From: Corynebacterium curieae
Lineage (GTDB): Bacteria > Actinomycetota > Actinomycetes > Mycobacteriales > Mycobacteriaceae
DNA length: 64,000 nucleotides
Direction: 5' to 3'
NCBI RefSeq assembly: GCF_027570035.1
Contig: NZ_JAKMUU010000001.1
Coordinates: forward strand, 846,136-910,135
This document shows, piece by piece, positions 33,446 to 44,898 of this stretch; position 1 is the first letter of the stretch, and each line of letters begins with the position of its first letter. The translations under genes were made by a program, and so were the position numbers. The notes beneath the pieces were generated by a model. The model had not been told where the DNA came from and ran no database searches. It saw only the letters and a program-made list of their open reading frames with translations.

Positions 33446-34774
33446 GTGAATGACAAAGCTATCCCCAATGATCGCTCCACTGCTCTACTGACGGATAAAT
33501 ACGAGCTCACTATGCTCCAGGCCGCGCTGCGAGACGGCTCGGCAAACCGCCAGGTCACCTGCGAGGTATTCGGCCGCCGTCTGCCCAATGAGCGCCGCTA
33601 CGGCGTGGTTGCCGGCACCGAGCGGGTCCTGCGTGCGGTGGAGGATTTTCGCTTTTCGGCCAATCAGCTAGCAGAGATGGACTTCCTGGATGACAAAACC
33701 AAGGAATACCTGCGCCACTACCGCTTTTCTGGGCAAATTGACGGCTACCGCGAGGGCGAGCTGTATTTCCCTAACTCCCCTATCCTGACGGTGCGCGGCA
33801 CTTTTGGAGAATGCCTAGTCCTTGAGACCGTCATTTTGTCCATCATGAATGCCGATTCCGCGGTGGCCTCGGCCGCCTCCCGCATGGTCACGGCTGCCGA
33901 TGGCCGCCCGATTATCGAGATGGGCTCGCGCCGCACCCACGAGTATGCGGCGGTAACCTCCGCCCGCGCGGCCTACCTGGCCGGCTTCGATGCCACCTCC
34001 AATCTGGAGGCGGGCTACTGCTACGGCATTCCGGTCTCCGGCACTGCCGCCCACTCCTGGACCTTGGCGCATACCAACCCGGATGGTACCCCGAACGAAG
34101 AAGCCGCCTTCCGCTCCCAGATCGACACCCTTGGCGTAGACACCACGCTGTTGGTTGATACCTATGACATCACCAAGGGCGTCGAGACCGCAGTGAAGGT
34201 AGGTGGCCCGAAGCTCGGCGGCGTTCGCATCGATTCCGGTGACTTGGGTGCGGTCACCCGCCGAGTGCGCAAGAAGCTGGATGATTTGGGCAATCACAAC
34301 ACCAATATCGTGGTCTCCTCCGACCTCGACGAGTTCGCCATCGCTGGCCTGCGCGGCGATCCGGTAGACGCCTACGGCGTCGGCACGTCCGTAGTAACCG
34401 GCTCCGGTGCGCCCACCGCCGGCATGGTCTACAAGGTCGTAGAGGTAGACGGCATCCCGGTGGCAAAGCGCTCTTCCTCCAAGCAATCCGTCGGCGGTGC
34501 CAAGCGTGCGCTGCGCACCTACCGTTCCTCGGGCGTGGCGGTAGAAGAGATCGTCTACCCCTTTGAGGCAGCAGCGCCGGATACCGGCCAGCTCGATACC
34601 CGCGAGATGACCATTCCGCTCATGCGCGATGGCCACATCGTCGACGGACTGCCGGATCTGCATGCCTCCCGCGAGTATTTAGCTAAGGCCCGCAAGACCC
34701 TGCCATGGGAAGGCCTAGCGCTCTCCCGCGATGAAGCGGCCGTGCCTACGCGGATGGTGGGCTTTAAAAAGTAG
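33446..34774 (+). CDS. pncB: Nicotinate phosphoribosyltransferase
   Basis: 442 residues. First step of NAD salvage from nicotinic acid with PRPP and ATP. LLTDKYELTMLQAALRDGSA is the N-terminal hallmark; MGSRRTHEYAAVTSARAAYL and the catalytic GIPVSGTAAHSW are present, as is GVRIDSGDLGAV for PRPP binding. GTG at 33446 lies 7 nt after TATTAT, a leaderless start; the ATG-like start at 33428 is less likely. nadE is also in this window (48620). Confidence 0.94.
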   Translation: MNDKAIPNDRSTALLTDKYELTMLQAALRDGSANRQVTCEVFGRRLPNERRYGVVAGTERVLRAVEDFRFSANQLAEMDFLDDKTKEYLRHYRFSGQIDGYREGELYFPNSPILTVRGTFGECLVLETVILSIMNADSAVASAASRMVTAADGRPIIEMGSRRTHEYAAVTSARAAYLAGFDATSNLEAGYCYGIPVSGTAAHSWTLAHTNPDGTPNEEAAFRSQIDTLGVDTTLLVDTYDITKGVETAVKVGGPKLGGVRIDSGDLGAVTRRVRKKLDDLGNHNTNIVVSSDLDEFAIAGLRGDPVDAYGVGTSVVTGSGAPTAGMVYKVVEVDGIPVAKRSSSKQSVGGAKRALRTYRSSGVAVEEIVYPFEAAAPDTGQLDTREMTIPLMRDGHIVDGLPDLHASREYLAKARKTLPWEGLALSRDEAAVPTRMVGFKK

Positions 34775-34792
34775 GCCGCTAGACTGTGTGGG

Positions 34793-36772
34793 GTGAGTGA
34801 GCACGCAGATGAGCCCTTAAACCTCGACACGGAAACGCTGCTGGGCAAGGCCGTTGACGCGCTGGGCGGCAGCCGGCGCGAAGGCCAGGTGCGCATGGCC
34901 ACGGCCGTCTCAGCCGCGCTCGACAAGGAGCGCCACCTGGCAGTGCAGGCCGGTACCGGTACCGGTAAATCCCTGGCCTACTTGGTCCCGGCTATCCGGC
35001 ATGCGATGAACTCGGGGTCCACCGTCATCGTCTCCACCGCGACGTTAGCCTTGCAGCGCCAGCTGGTGGAGCGCGATCTGCCGCGGCTTACTGAGGCGCT
35101 CGCCCCTGTCATGGAGCGTACGCCCACCTTCGCCATCATGAAGGGCCGCAATAACTACCTGTGCATGAATAAGATTGCGGCTACCCCGGATGACCCGGAA
35201 GCTCTTATCGACGAATCCGAGATCTCCCACCGCGGCAAAGCCGTGCGCCGTATCCACGAGTGGGCGCAGGAAACCGACACCGGCGACCGCGATGATCTAG
35301 AGCCGGGCGTGCCGGACTTGGTGTGGCGGGCGGTATCGGTAACCTCCAACGAGTGCTTGGGCGCGTCGCGCTGCCCGCACGGGCCGGATTGCTTTGCAGA
35401 AGAGGCTCGCAGGGCGGCTGCCGACGTTGACATCGTGGTCACCAACCACGCAATGCTCGCCATCGACGCGGTTTCTGAGGCAAATATCTTGCCGGAACAC
35501 GACGTCGCCATTATCGATGAGGCCCACGAGCTCGACGGCCGCATCACCTCTGTATCTACCGCGGAGATTACTACCCGCGCTATCAAGATGGCCGCCAACC
35601 GCGCGAAGTCGCTGGGTAATGCCGGCAGCCTCTCGGACTTGGCCGAGGAATTCGATGACCTGATGAAAATCCAAGAGCCAGGCCGTTGGACCGACTTAGA
35701 TGAAACCTCACAGGGCCACCTGCGCGCGCTTGCCGACGAATTCCTGCGCGTTAAGTCCCTCATTTCTCGCGCGCCAGAGGGCGAAGCCACCGACGACCCG
35801 GAGAAAAACGCCGAACGCCAAAACTTGAGCAACCACCTCTCTGACCTAGCGCAGGCCGTGGCGCGCATGCTGGAGGTTTTTGCCACCGATGACCCGGCCA
35901 AGCAAGACGACGTCGTCTGGCTCGAGCGCGATCCGCGCAGCGACGCCGAGACCCTCGCCGTGGCGCCCCTCTCCATCGCCCACATGCTGCGCGAGAACCT
36001 CTTTGGGGAGCAGACGGTGGTGCTGACCTCAGCCACCCTCGCCCTCGGCGGCCGCTTCGATGCCATGGCTGCCCAGTGGGGCATGCCGAGTGGTACCTAT
36101 GACACCTTGGACGCGGGCACGCCTTTCGACCCAGCCAAATCCGGCATCCTGTACACCGCCAAACACCTGCCCGCGCCGGGCCGCGATGGCCTGCCCAAAG
36201 AAACCATCGATGAGATCTACGAGCTCATTATGGCCGCCGGCGGGCGCACGCTTGGCCTGTTTTCCTCTCGCCGCGCCGCGGAAGAGGCGGCCACCGCCCT
36301 CAAGCCGCGCATCCCCTTTGACCTCTTCGTGCAAGGCGAGGATTCCATCGGCGCGCTGGTAGAGAAATTCTCCCAGAAGGAAAACTCCTGTCTCTTCGGC
36401 ACGCTTACCCTGTGGCAGGGCGTGGACGTGCCGGGGCCGGCGTGCTCGCTGGTCATCATCGACCGCATTCCGTTCCCCCGGCCGGACGATCCCCTGATGC
36501 AGGCGCGCGCCCAAGCGGCCGATGCTGCGGGCCGCTCGGGGTTCATGGAGGTTTCCGCCAACCACGCCGCCTTGCTCATGGCACAGGGCGCAGGCCGCCT
36601 CCTGCGCCACGTGACCGACCGCGGCGTGGTGGCCGTGCTCGATAACCGCTTAGAATATAAGCGCTACGGCAGCTTCCTCAAGGCCTCCATGCCGCGCTTT
36701 TGGCAAACCACCGACGCGGATACGGTGCGCGGCGCGCTTAAGCGATTGGTCGCCGCAGGGCGCACACGGTAG
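34793..36772 (+). CDS. dinG: DinG/XPD-family ATP-dependent DNA helicase
   Basis: 659 residues. Superfamily 2 helicase with Walker A AVQAGTGTGKSLAYL, DEAH box IIDEAHEL, and motif VI QGAGRLLRHVTDRG. Four cysteines between motifs I and II (YLCMNK, ECLGASRCPHGPDC) match the iron-sulfur domain of XPD/DinG enzymes, which unwind R-loops and damaged DNA 5'-3'. The GTG start follows TAGACT by 7 nt. Convergent with the PTH2-like gene, overlapping it by 35 bp. Confidence 0.92.
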   Translation: MSEHADEPLNLDTETLLGKAVDALGGSRREGQVRMATAVSAALDKERHLAVQAGTGTGKSLAYLVPAIRHAMNSGSTVIVSTATLALQRQLVERDLPRLTEALAPVMERTPTFAIMKGRNNYLCMNKIAATPDDPEALIDESEISHRGKAVRRIHEWAQETDTGDRDDLEPGVPDLVWRAVSVTSNECLGASRCPHGPDCFAEEARRAAADVDIVVTNHAMLAIDAVSEANILPEHDVAIIDEAHELDGRITSVSTAEITTRAIKMAANRAKSLGNAGSLSDLAEEFDDLMKIQEPGRWTDLDETSQGHLRALADEFLRVKSLISRAPEGEATDDPEKNAERQNLSNHLSDLAQAVARMLEVFATDDPAKQDDVVWLERDPRSDAETLAVAPLSIAHMLRENLFGEQTVVLTSATLALGGRFDAMAAQWGMPSGTYDTLDAGTPFDPAKSGILYTAKHLPAPGRDGLPKETIDEIYELIMAAGGRTLGLFSSRRAAEEAATALKPRIPFDLFVQGEDSIGALVEKFSQKENSCLFGTLTLWQGVDVPGPACSLVIIDRIPFPRPDDPLMQARAQAADAAGRSGFMEVSANHAALLMAQGAGRLLRHVTDRGVVAVLDNRLEYKRYGSFLKASMPRFWQTTDADTVRGALKRLVAAGRTR

Positions 36773-37469
36773 CCGAGTCCGGCGCAATCTCCGTGAACCC
36801 GGCGTCCACGATCACCACGGCGCCGTCCTGCGCACAGGCGGTGCGAAAATCTTCGCCGGACACCTCGCGCACCGACAGCTCAAAACCGGTATCGGCCCAG
36901 GCACGGGCCTCGTCCACCGACATCGCCGCGGCGAGCATCATCGAACCGTGGCCCACCTCTGCCGCGGCCTTGCCCGCAGACATGTTGAGGCTGCGGTCGA
37001 CGTAGATAACGGGGGCATCGCCAAGCGGGGCTCCCGGCTCATCATAGGCAAGGTCGGTGTGACCGATTTGCAGCTTGGCAATGAGCGGATCCACCTCGCC
37101 CACTGCCGAGGGTGCGAAGGCACGGGCGCGGTCCGCAATAGTCACGCCAGGCAGGCTCTGCACATCGCGCCAGGCCTTATTGCGCGAACGGCGGGCAATC
37201 TTGCGGATGCGGTGGCCGTACCACTGGCCCAGCGCTTGGGCGAAGGCACCGTCTTCGCCCGCGCGCTCATCGAGGCACACTGCCACTACGGCGCGAGCGG
37301 CCGCCTCTAGCACCTCCGTGCGGGCCGGCGGCTCCTGCTTGGGCAGGTTAAGCGCAATCTGCATGGCTTGGATGGTGGCGGGCTCATCCGGGTTCTCTGG
37401 GTCATCACGCCAGGAGCGCGAATCACATGCCTCCACCAACCGCTGGTGGGCGGTCTCAAAGTTATCCAC
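36738..37469 (-). CDS. Peptidyl-tRNA hydrolase PTH2-domain protein
   Basis: 243 residues from the GTG with GAGGAGG 6 nt upstream; the longer frame enters serB. The C-terminal half matches the PTH2 fold: IYVDRSLNMSAGKAAAEVGH followed by GSMMLAAAMS and a final beta strand region. PTH2 enzymes release peptides from peptidyl-tRNA, but bacteria usually rely on Pth1, so the cellular role of this actinobacterial protein is open. The N-terminal 120 residues are an Arg/Ala-rich helical region. Overlaps the serB stop by 8 bp and so is coupled to it. Confidence 0.75.
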   Translation of the reverse strand: MDNFETAHQRLVEACDSRSWRDDPENPDEPATIQAMQIALNLPKQEPPARTEVLEAAARAVVAVCLDERAGEDGAFAQALGQWYGHRIRKIARRSRNKAWRDVQSLPGVTIADRARAFAPSAVGEVDPLIAKLQIGHTDLAYDEPGAPLGDAPVIYVDRSLNMSAGKAAAEVGHGSMMLAAAMSVDEARAWADTGFELSVREVSGEDFRTACAQDGAVVIVDAGFTEIAPDSATVCALRRPIA

Positions 37470-38643
37470 GAATAACCTCCTCGGCCGGAATTCCCAAGAT
37501 TTGCAGTACCTCATCCAGCCGCCGGTGATTCACCGAGGTATCCGCCACTTCTTGCAGCGCCGGCTTTGCGTTAAAGGCAATGCCCAGCCCAGCAGCGGTA
37601 ATCATATCGATGTCATTGGCGCCATCGCCCACGGCGACCGTCTGCCGCATGCCTACCCCGGAATCCGCGGCGAACTCCCGCAGGAATTCCTCCTTGGCCT
37701 TGCGGTCAACCACCTTGCCGGTTACCCGGCCGGTGAGCTTGCCGTCGGCGATTTCCAAGGTATTTGCGCGGACGTAGTCCAGCTCCATCTCTGCGGCGAG
37801 GCCCTCTAGAACTTGGATGAACCCGCCGGAGACCACAGCGGTGCGGTAGCCAATATGGTTCAAAGTGGCGATGGTTTCGCGGGCGCCAGGAGTCAATTGA
37901 ATATCGCGGGCCACCTCATCGATGATGGCGGCATCCAACCCGGCCAGCACCGCGACGCGCTCGCGCAGGGACTCCTCAAAGTCCAATTCACCGCGCATTG
38001 CCCGGGCCGTCACTGCGGCAACCTCTTCCTCTTTGCCAGCATGGGCGGCCAGCATCTCGATGACCTCGCCTTGAATGAGGGTGCTATCGCAGTCGAAGCA
38101 CACCAAACGCTTAGAACGCCGGCCGAGGCCCGCGCGCTCAATGGCAATATCGATTCCAATCTGCTTTGCTAGCTCCGCTAATGCCTGACGCACGGGCGCC
38201 GCTGGGCCGTCCAGAGTCAAAAAGAGCTCCAGCCCAGTCAACGGGGAGGTAGAAAGGCCACGGATGCGATCAATATTGGCATCAAAATTGGCCAATACGC
38301 GTGCCACTTCCTCTACGTGATGAGCCGTTACTTCGGCACCCATGAGACCCACCACATGCGTCGAGCGAGCACGTGCGGCAGATTCTTCCTCCCTCAAGTT
38401 CACGGAGACCTGCTGGCCATAAATGCTCAAGGTATTGCGCAGTCCCTGCTCGATCTGCTCGGCCCGCGCCTCGGGGATTCGGGTATGGGCGGCGAGGGTG
38501 ATGCGGCCGGAAAAGATGGCCTGTTCGACGTCGACAAGCGTGGCGTTATAGGACGCCAGCACGCGGAAGAAGGCCGCCGAAACCCCAGGCTTGTCCGGCC
38601 CACTGGTGGTAATGACTGCGTTGGTATCAGCTTGAGTACTCAC
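37462..38643 (-). CDS. serB: Phosphoserine phosphatase with ACT domains
   Basis: 393 residues. Last step of serine synthesis. The N-terminal 175 residues form two ACT-like domains (VITTSGPDKPGVSAAFFRVL; VVGLMGAEVTAHHVEEVARV), probably for serine binding. The C-terminal HAD phosphatase has the nucleophile motif FDCDSTLIQGEVIEMLA, AVVSGGFIQVLE, and VAVGDGANDIDMI. GTG start lies 7 nt after GATAAT. Same neighbourhood as in C. glutamicum, where serB precedes ctaD. Confidence 0.95.
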   Translation of the reverse strand: MSTQADTNAVITTSGPDKPGVSAAFFRVLASYNATLVDVEQAIFSGRITLAAHTRIPEARAEQIEQGLRNTLSIYGQQVSVNLREEESAARARSTHVVGLMGAEVTAHHVEEVARVLANFDANIDRIRGLSTSPLTGLELFLTLDGPAAPVRQALAELAKQIGIDIAIERAGLGRRSKRLVCFDCDSTLIQGEVIEMLAAHAGKEEEVAAVTARAMRGELDFEESLRERVAVLAGLDAAIIDEVARDIQLTPGARETIATLNHIGYRTAVVSGGFIQVLEGLAAEMELDYVRANTLEIADGKLTGRVTGKVVDRKAKEEFLREFAADSGVGMRQTVAVGDGANDIDMITAAGLGIAFNAKPALQEVADTSVNHRRLDEVLQILGIPAEEVIRG

Positions 38644-38681
38644 GCCGCCCATTATCGCACGCGGTCAAGTGAGATACGCCA

Positions 38682-38722
38682 AAGCCGCCCCCACGGCCCG
38701 AAATGGGCTGGGAGGCGGCTTA
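38682..38722 (-). terminator. Hairpin after ctaD
   Basis: AAGCCGCC and GGCGGCTT enclose an inner GCCC/GGGC stem. On the minus strand the stem ends in CTTT, a short T run. Confidence 0.5.
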
Positions 38723-38753
38723 AGTCAGGAGTGCTTTAGCGAGTTAATTCGCT

Positions 38754-40448
38754 TTAGTGGCTACCCACGTGTGCTTCCTCGCGCATGCGCTGAACCATGT
38801 GCGGGTAGTGCAGCTCGAACGCTGGGCGCTCGGAGCGGATGCGCGGCAGGGACACGAAGTTGTGGCGTGGCGGCGGGCAGGAGGTTGCCCACTCGAGGGA
38901 GTTGCCGTAGCCCCATGGGTCATCCACGGTAACAATCTCGCCATAGCGCCAAGACTTGAAGACGTTCCAAATCAGCGGGATAACGGAAGCGCCCAAGACG
39001 AAGGAGAAGATGGTGGAAATCTGGTTGAAGACCGTGAAGCCATCGGACTCTAGGTAGTCAGCGTAGCGACGCGGCATACCCATGTTGCCTACCCAGTGCT
39101 GAACCAAGAAGGTGCCGTGGAAGCCGATGAAGGTCAGCCAGAAGTGAATCTTGCCCAGACGCTCATCCAGCATGCGGCCGGTCATCTTCGGGAACCAGAA
39201 GTACAGGCCAGCGAATGCGGAGAACACAACCGTACCGAACAGGGTGTAGTGGAAGTGCGCAATCAGGAAGTAGGACTCAGCCAAGTGGAAGTCCAGTGCC
39301 GGGGATGCCAGCATAACGCCGGTCATGCCGCCGAAGAGGAAGGTTGCCATGAAGCCCATAGCGAAGATCATCGGGGTGTCCCAGGTAATGTGGCCCTTCC
39401 ACATGGTGCCGACCCAGTTGAAGAACTTAACGCCGGTAGGCACTGCAATCAGGAACGTCATGAAGGAGAAGAACGGCAGCAGGATAGCGCCGGTGACGAA
39501 CATGTGGTGTGCCCACACAGCCATGGATAGGGCACCGATGGCCAACAGTGCGAAAACCAAGCCGATGTAGCCGAATACCGGCTTACGAGCGAATACCGGC
39601 ACAACCTCAGAAACAACGCCGAAGAACGGCAGCGCCAAGACGTAGACCTCAGGGTGGCCGAAGAACCAGAACAGGTGCTGCCACAGGATGCCGCCACCAT
39701 TAGCGGAATCGTAGATGTGGCCGCCCAGCTTGCGGTCATACAGCACGCCCAGTGCGGCAGCGGTCAGCAGCGGGAAAATCATCAGCACGATGGCGGATGC
39801 AGTGAATACTGCCCAGCTGAAGACCGGCAGGCGGAACATGGTCATGCCCGGTGCGCGCAGGGTCAAAATGGTGGTGATCATGTTGATAGCGGAGGCAATG
39901 GTGCCCACGCCGGTAGCGCCCACGCCAACGATCCACATATCCGCACCAATGCCCGGGGTGTGGATACCATCAGCCAGCGGCATGTACATGGTCCAACCGA
40001 AGTCGGCCGCGCCACCAGGGGTGACGAAGCCAAGCAGCATCACGATGCCGCCCAGCAGGGTAACCCAGAAGCCGAAAGCGTTTAGACGCGGGAAGGCCAC
40101 GTCCGGTGCACCAATCTGCAGCGGCAGAATATAGTTACCAAAGCCCCACACGACTGGGGTAGCAAAGAGCAGCAGCATCACAGTGCCGTGCATGGTAAAC
40201 AGCTGGTTGAACTGCTCGTTGGACAAGAACTGGAGACCCGGGGTGAACAGCTCCGCGCGGATCAACAGTGCCATAAAGCCACCGAGGAAGAAGAAGCTGA
40301 AGGACATGATCAAGTACATGATGCCCAGCTGCTTGTGGTCGGTGGTGGTTAGAAATACCCAAGCCTTTGAACCGGTCTTCGCGTTGCCGGTTGGCTCTGG
40401 ACGTGTGGGGGCGACGTAATCGTCGACCCGTGGCGCCACAGCGGTCAT
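38754..40448 (-). CDS. ctaD: Cytochrome c oxidase (aa3) subunit I
   Basis: 564 residues with twelve membrane helices. Catalytic subunit that reduces oxygen and pumps protons. [13 protein letters not shown] holds the CuB His and the crosslinked Tyr; AHFHYTLFG holds the haem a and a3 ligands; [10 protein letters not shown] holds the other haem a ligand. Start at 40448 with AGGAGG 5 nt upstream. Long leader of over 300 bp, with a strong candidate GlxR site at 40659-40674, as expected for a cAMP-GlxR controlled respiratory gene in corynebacteria. Confidence 0.97.
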   Translation of the reverse strand: MTAVAPRVDDYVAPTRPEPTGNAKTGSKAWVFLTTTDHKQLGIMYLIMSFSFFFLGGFMALLIRAELFTPGLQFLSNEQFNQLFTMHGTVMLLLFATPVVWGFGNYILPLQIGAPDVAFPRLNAFGFWVTLLGGIVMLLGFVTPGGAADFGWTMYMPLADGIHTPGIGADMWIVGVGATGVGTIASAINMITTILTLRAPGMTMFRLPVFSWAVFTASAIVLMIFPLLTAAALGVLYDRKLGGHIYDSANGGGILWQHLFWFFGHPEVYVLALPFFGVVSEVVPVFARKPVFGYIGLVFALLAIGALSMAVWAHHMFVTGAILLPFFSFMTFLIAVPTGVKFFNWVGTMWKGHITWDTPMIFAMGFMATFLFGGMTGVMLASPALDFHLAESYFLIAHFHYTLFGTVVFSAFAGLYFWFPKMTGRMLDERLGKIHFWLTFIGFHGTFLVQHWVGNMGMPRRYADYLESDGFTVFNQISTIFSFVLGASVIPLIWNVFKSWRYGEIVTVDDPWGYGNSLEWATSCPPPRHNFVSLPRIRSERPAFELHYPHMVQRMREEAHVGSH

Positions 40449-40658
40449 AAAATCCTCCTGAATAACAAAGTGTCTGTGAACAGAGTCCACCTACACCTAG
40501 GTTTACTCGCCTTATATTAGGCCATTTTCCCCTGTTCTTTCCAGCTTGCCCCAATACTGGACCACTTAGCCTCCCCTGCGCGCTAACCTCATCTGTCACA
40601 TACCCCCTGCACGTAGCGCAGCCACTATTTCCGACGAAATTTTTCGACCCAAAATTTA

Positions 40659-40674
40659 CGTGCTATATGTCACA
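40659..40674. promoter_or_regulatory. Candidate GlxR site of ctaD
   Basis: CGTGCTATATGTCACA matches TGTGANNTANNTCACA at 10 of 12 fixed positions. About 210 bp before the ctaD ATG. ctaD is a known GlxR target in C. glutamicum, so function is likely. Confidence 0.6.
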
Positions 40675-40726
40675 CTAAACCCGCATTGTGCACCCCAAAA
40701 ACGCGAAAACACACCCCCGCTCGTTA

Positions 40727-40742
40727 TCAACCTTTCGGTTGA
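40727..40742 (-). terminator. Small hairpin with GAAA tetraloop behind nrdF
   Basis: On the minus strand TCAACC-GAAA-GGTTGA forms a 6-bp stem with a GNRA loop. No T run follows, so it may be an mRNA 3' structure rather than a terminator. Confidence 0.3.
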
Positions 40743-40790
40743 GTTTGAGCAGAAGGTGTGCCGCTAGACCACGCTGATCAGCGGGAATGC

Positions 40791-41786
<996 letters not shown>

Positions 41787-41875
41787 TCACTCCAATACTA
41801 AAAACGGACAAATTCAGGTCTCCAGCATACCCAATTTGGCCCACCTTTAATCCATTGTGCCGTATACCTCACGCC

Positions 41876-41881
41876 TATACT
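41876..41881 (+). promoter_or_regulatory. -10 box of the gntR-type gene
   Basis: TATACT, 50 bp before the ATG at 41931, whose ribosome site is GAAAGGA. Confidence 0.4.
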
Positions 41882-41930
41882 GATCCCATCTGCACCGGAA
41901 GGAAAAGCAGTGCCAGAAGAAAGGATTTCC

Positions 41931-42626
41931 ATGAGCGCGACCCCTCCCCTACTGGGCTCCGTGGTTGATAGGCTCGGCGCCGAAATCGTGTGCGGAGACA
42001 TCGCGGAGGGCGAGCGGTTCCGATTGGGGGACATCGAAAAGCGCTTTGGCATCTCCCGCACCGTAGCCCGCGAGGCGATGCGCACCCTAGAGCACCTAGG
42101 CATGGTCACCTCTGGGCGTCGAGTGGGCATCACGGTGCTGCCCATGGAGAAGTGGGCGGTTTATGACCCAGCTATCATCGGTTGGCGTTTAGCCAGCGAT
42201 AAAACCCGCGGACAGCAAGTTGCCCGCCTCAACGAGCTGCGGCTAGGCATCGAACCAGTGGCGGCTCGACTTGCCGCGCGCAATGCCAGTGCCCAACAGC
42301 GCTCGGAATTGCTCTGCCTTGCTGCTCGGCTGGCAGAGCTAGAGACTACCCCTTCTCCCCGCGTGGGAGAGGAATTGGAAACCGATTTGCACTTCCACAC
42401 TTTGATCTTGCGCGCCTCTGGCAATGAGATGCTGGCCGCGCTCGCCCCTTCCTTGGTAGCCATGCTCAAGGGAAAATCCGTCTTTGGTTCTCGCAAGCGC
42501 AATCCCATCGGCGGCACGACGCAGCTGCACATGGAGTTGGCGCGCGCCATTGATGCCGGGCTTGCCGACGCCGCCGAAACCGCCTCCCGCACCATCCTCG
42601 ACCGCACTAGGGCCGAAAACGGCTAA
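41931..42626 (+). CDS. gntR1: GntR-family regulator of the FadR/FCD type, GntR1-like
   Basis: 231 residues. N-terminal winged helix with LGDIEKRFGISRTVAREAMR; C-terminal FCD effector domain with metal-binding His (LETDLHFHTLILRASGNEML). Start ATG with GAAAGGA 5 nt upstream; the earlier in-frame GTG lacks a site. In C. glutamicum the gene in the same place between nrdE and nrdF is gntR1, which represses gluconate uptake and catabolism genes and responds to gluconate; the same role is inferred. Nothing suggests control of the nrd genes. Confidence 0.82.
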   Translation: MSATPPLLGSVVDRLGAEIVCGDIAEGERFRLGDIEKRFGISRTVAREAMRTLEHLGMVTSGRRVGITVLPMEKWAVYDPAIIGWRLASDKTRGQQVARLNELRLGIEPVAARLAARNASAQQRSELLCLAARLAELETTPSPRVGEELETDLHFHTLILRASGNEMLAALAPSLVAMLKGKSVFGSRKRNPIGGTTQLHMELARAIDAGLADAAETASRTILDRTRAENG

Positions 42627-42627
42627 A

Positions 42628-42668
42628 CGCCTCGATGCACGTCCTTCCCCGCGACGTGCATCGAGGCG
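42628..42668. terminator. Bidirectional terminator between gntR1 and nrdE
   Basis: CGCCTCGATGCACGTC and GACGTGCATCGAGGCG pair perfectly over 16 bp around a 9-nt loop. The minus strand continues TTTAGCCGTTTTC. It starts inside 2 bp of the gntR1 stop. Confidence 0.75.
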
Positions 42669-42681
42669 CCCTAGCTACGGT

Positions 42682-44844
42682 TTAAAGCATGCAGGATACG
42701 CAGCCCTCGACCTCAGTGCCTTCCAGCGCCATCTGGCGCAAGCGGATGTAGTACAAGGTCTTAATGCCCTTGCGCCACGCATAAATCTGTGCGCGGTTGA
42801 CCTCGCGGGTGGTCGCGGTGTCCTTAAAGAAGAGCGTGAGCGATAGACCCTGGTCCACGTATTTGGTAGCTACGGCGTAGGTATCAACAATCTTCTCGTA
42901 GCCGATCTCGTAGGCGTCCTTGAAGTACTCCAGGTTCTCGTTATCCATATGCGGCGCCGGGTAGTAGACGCGGCCGATCTTGCCTTCCTTGCGGATCTCA
43001 ATCTTGGAGGCAATTGGGTGGATGGACGAGGTGGAGTTATTGATATAAGAAATCGAGCCCGTCGGTGGCACCGCCTGCAGGTTGCGGTTGTACAGGCCAT
43101 ACTTGGCCACGTCCTGTTTCAGATCCTCCCAATCTTGGGCGGACGGGGTGTGGATCGAAGAGGCGTCGAAAAGCGCCTGCACCTTCTTGGTCTTCGGCTT
43201 AAACTCTTCCGGATCGTAGCGGTCAAAGAATTCGCCCGAGGCATACTCGGACTGCGGGAATTCCTTGAAGTACTCCCCGCGCTCACGGGCAATCTTATTG
43301 GAAGCACGCAGCGCCGCATACAAAATTGCGGCAAAGTAAGCATTGGTAAAGTCCAAGCCCTCTTCCGAGCCGTACTCGATGTGCTCGCGGCCCAAATAAC
43401 CATGCAGGTTCATCTGTCCCAAGCCGATGGCATGTGACTCATCATTGCCGCGGCGCACAGACGGTACGGAATCGATGGAGGTCTTATCCGCCACGGCGGT
43501 CAGGCCACGGATGGCCGTTTCCACCGTATTGGCAAAGTCCGGCGAATCCATGGTCATCGCAATATTCAGCGAGCCCAAGTTGCAAGAAATATCGCTGCCC
43601 AGCTCCTCGTAGGTCAGGTCCGCATTGAACTCGGATGGGGAGTTGACCTGCAAGATCTCCGAGCACAGGTTAGACATATTGATCCACGAGGTCTTTACCG
43701 GGTTGGCGCGATTCACGGTGTCCTCGAACATGATGTACGGGTAGCCGGATTCGAACTGCAGCTCTGCCACGGTTTGGAAGAAGTGACGGGCGTTGATCTT
43801 CTTTTTACGGATGCGTGGGTCTTCCACCATCTCTTCGTAGTGCTCGGTCACGGAGATGTCACCGAAAGCCTTGCCATAGACCCGCTCGACGTCGTACGGC
43901 GAGAAGAGGTACATATCGTCATTGCGCTTAGCCAGCTCGAAGGTAATATCCGGCACGACGATACCCAGCGAGAGGGTCTTAATGCGGATCTTTTCATCCG
44001 CATTCTCGCGCTTGGTATCTAGGAAGTTCATGATGTCCGGGTGGTGCGCGTTGAGGTAGACCGCACCGGCACCCTGGCGGGCGCCGAGCTGGTTAGCGTA
44101 GGAGAAAGAATCCTCCAAGAGCTTCATCACCGGAATAACGCCGGAGGACTGATTCTCAATGTGCTTAATCGGCGCACCGGACTCGCGGATATTAGACAGC
44201 AACAGCGCTACGCCGCCGCCGCGCTTGGATAGCTGCAATGCGGAGTTGATGGAGCGGCCGATGGACTCCATATTGTCCTCTATGCGCAGCAAGAAGCAGG
44301 AAACGAGCTCGCCGCGCTGGGCCTTGCCAGCATTGAGGAAGGTCGGGGTAGCCGGCTGGAAACGGCCGGTCATAATCTCATCGACAAGGTGCTCTGCGAG
44401 GCCGGTATCGCCATCCGCCAAAAATAGAGCCGTCATGGAGACCCGGTCTTCAAAACGCTCCAAGTAGCGGCGGCCATCAAAGGTCTTCAGCGTGTAGCTC
44501 GTGTAGTACTTATACGCGCCCAGGAAGGACTTGAAACGGAATTTATAGGCGTAGGCCCGCTTGAACAATTCCTTGATGAAGGAGAAATCGTACTGCTCAA
44601 TGACCTGTGGGTCGTAATACTTGTTATTGATCAGGTAGTCGATCTTTTCTTCCAGATCGTGGAAGTAGACCGTGTTCTGGTTTACGTGCTGCAGGAAGAA
44701 TTGGTTAGCGGCCTCGCGGTCTTTATCGAACTGAATCTTGCCATTTGCATCGTAGAGATTCAGCATCGCGTTCAGAGCGTGGTAATCCAACTGCTCCTCT
44801 GGCTTTACTGGCTCGGCGACGGTCTTCCCCAATTGCGTACTCAC
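42682..44844 (-). CDS. nrdE: Class Ib ribonucleotide reductase, alpha subunit
   Basis: 720 residues from the GTG at 44844; a TTG at 44853 is also open, but AAAGG lies only 2 nt before it. Catalytic subunit reducing ribonucleoside diphosphates. The nucleotide-site [20 protein letters not shown] carries an active-site Cys, ICNL-equivalent [13 protein letters not shown] carries the loop residues, and the C-terminal GCVSCML holds the redox cysteines that receive electrons from NrdH. Long C-terminal motif and length fit NrdE. Operon order nrdH, nrdI, nrdE. Confidence 0.95.
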   Translation of the reverse strand: MSTQLGKTVAEPVKPEEQLDYHALNAMLNLYDANGKIQFDKDREAANQFFLQHVNQNTVYFHDLEEKIDYLINNKYYDPQVIEQYDFSFIKELFKRAYAYKFRFKSFLGAYKYYTSYTLKTFDGRRYLERFEDRVSMTALFLADGDTGLAEHLVDEIMTGRFQPATPTFLNAGKAQRGELVSCFLLRIEDNMESIGRSINSALQLSKRGGGVALLLSNIRESGAPIKHIENQSSGVIPVMKLLEDSFSYANQLGARQGAGAVYLNAHHPDIMNFLDTKRENADEKIRIKTLSLGIVVPDITFELAKRNDDMYLFSPYDVERVYGKAFGDISVTEHYEEMVEDPRIRKKKINARHFFQTVAELQFESGYPYIMFEDTVNRANPVKTSWINMSNLCSEILQVNSPSEFNADLTYEELGSDISCNLGSLNIAMTMDSPDFANTVETAIRGLTAVADKTSIDSVPSVRRGNDESHAIGLGQMNLHGYLGREHIEYGSEEGLDFTNAYFAAILYAALRASNKIARERGEYFKEFPQSEYASGEFFDRYDPEEFKPKTKKVQALFDASSIHTPSAQDWEDLKQDVAKYGLYNRNLQAVPPTGSISYINNSTSSIHPIASKIEIRKEGKIGRVYYPAPHMDNENLEYFKDAYEIGYEKIVDTYAVATKYVDQGLSLTLFFKDTATTREVNRAQIYAWRKGIKTLYYIRLRQMALEGTEVEGCVSCML

Positions 44845-44898
44845 AGCTGACAAGGCCTTTCTTAAAAATCAGGATCTGTATTGAAGTCGCAGAAGGCG

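Larger units (their letters stand above)
40449..40790. other. 342-bp ctaD upstream region
   Basis: No gene seen. Contains a TAATAT -10 candidate for ctaD near 40514, a GlxR-like site (40659-40674), an AT-rich block AAATTTTTCGACCCAAAATT near 40637-40656, a small hairpin (40727-40742), and the 12-bp palindrome CGCTGATCAGCG at 40772-40783 just behind nrdF. Confidence 0.55.

Noticed and set aside
33432..33447. AGTG-N8-CACT repeat over the pncB -10 as a GlxR site
   Set aside because: Spacing and inner bases fit the GlxR consensus poorly.
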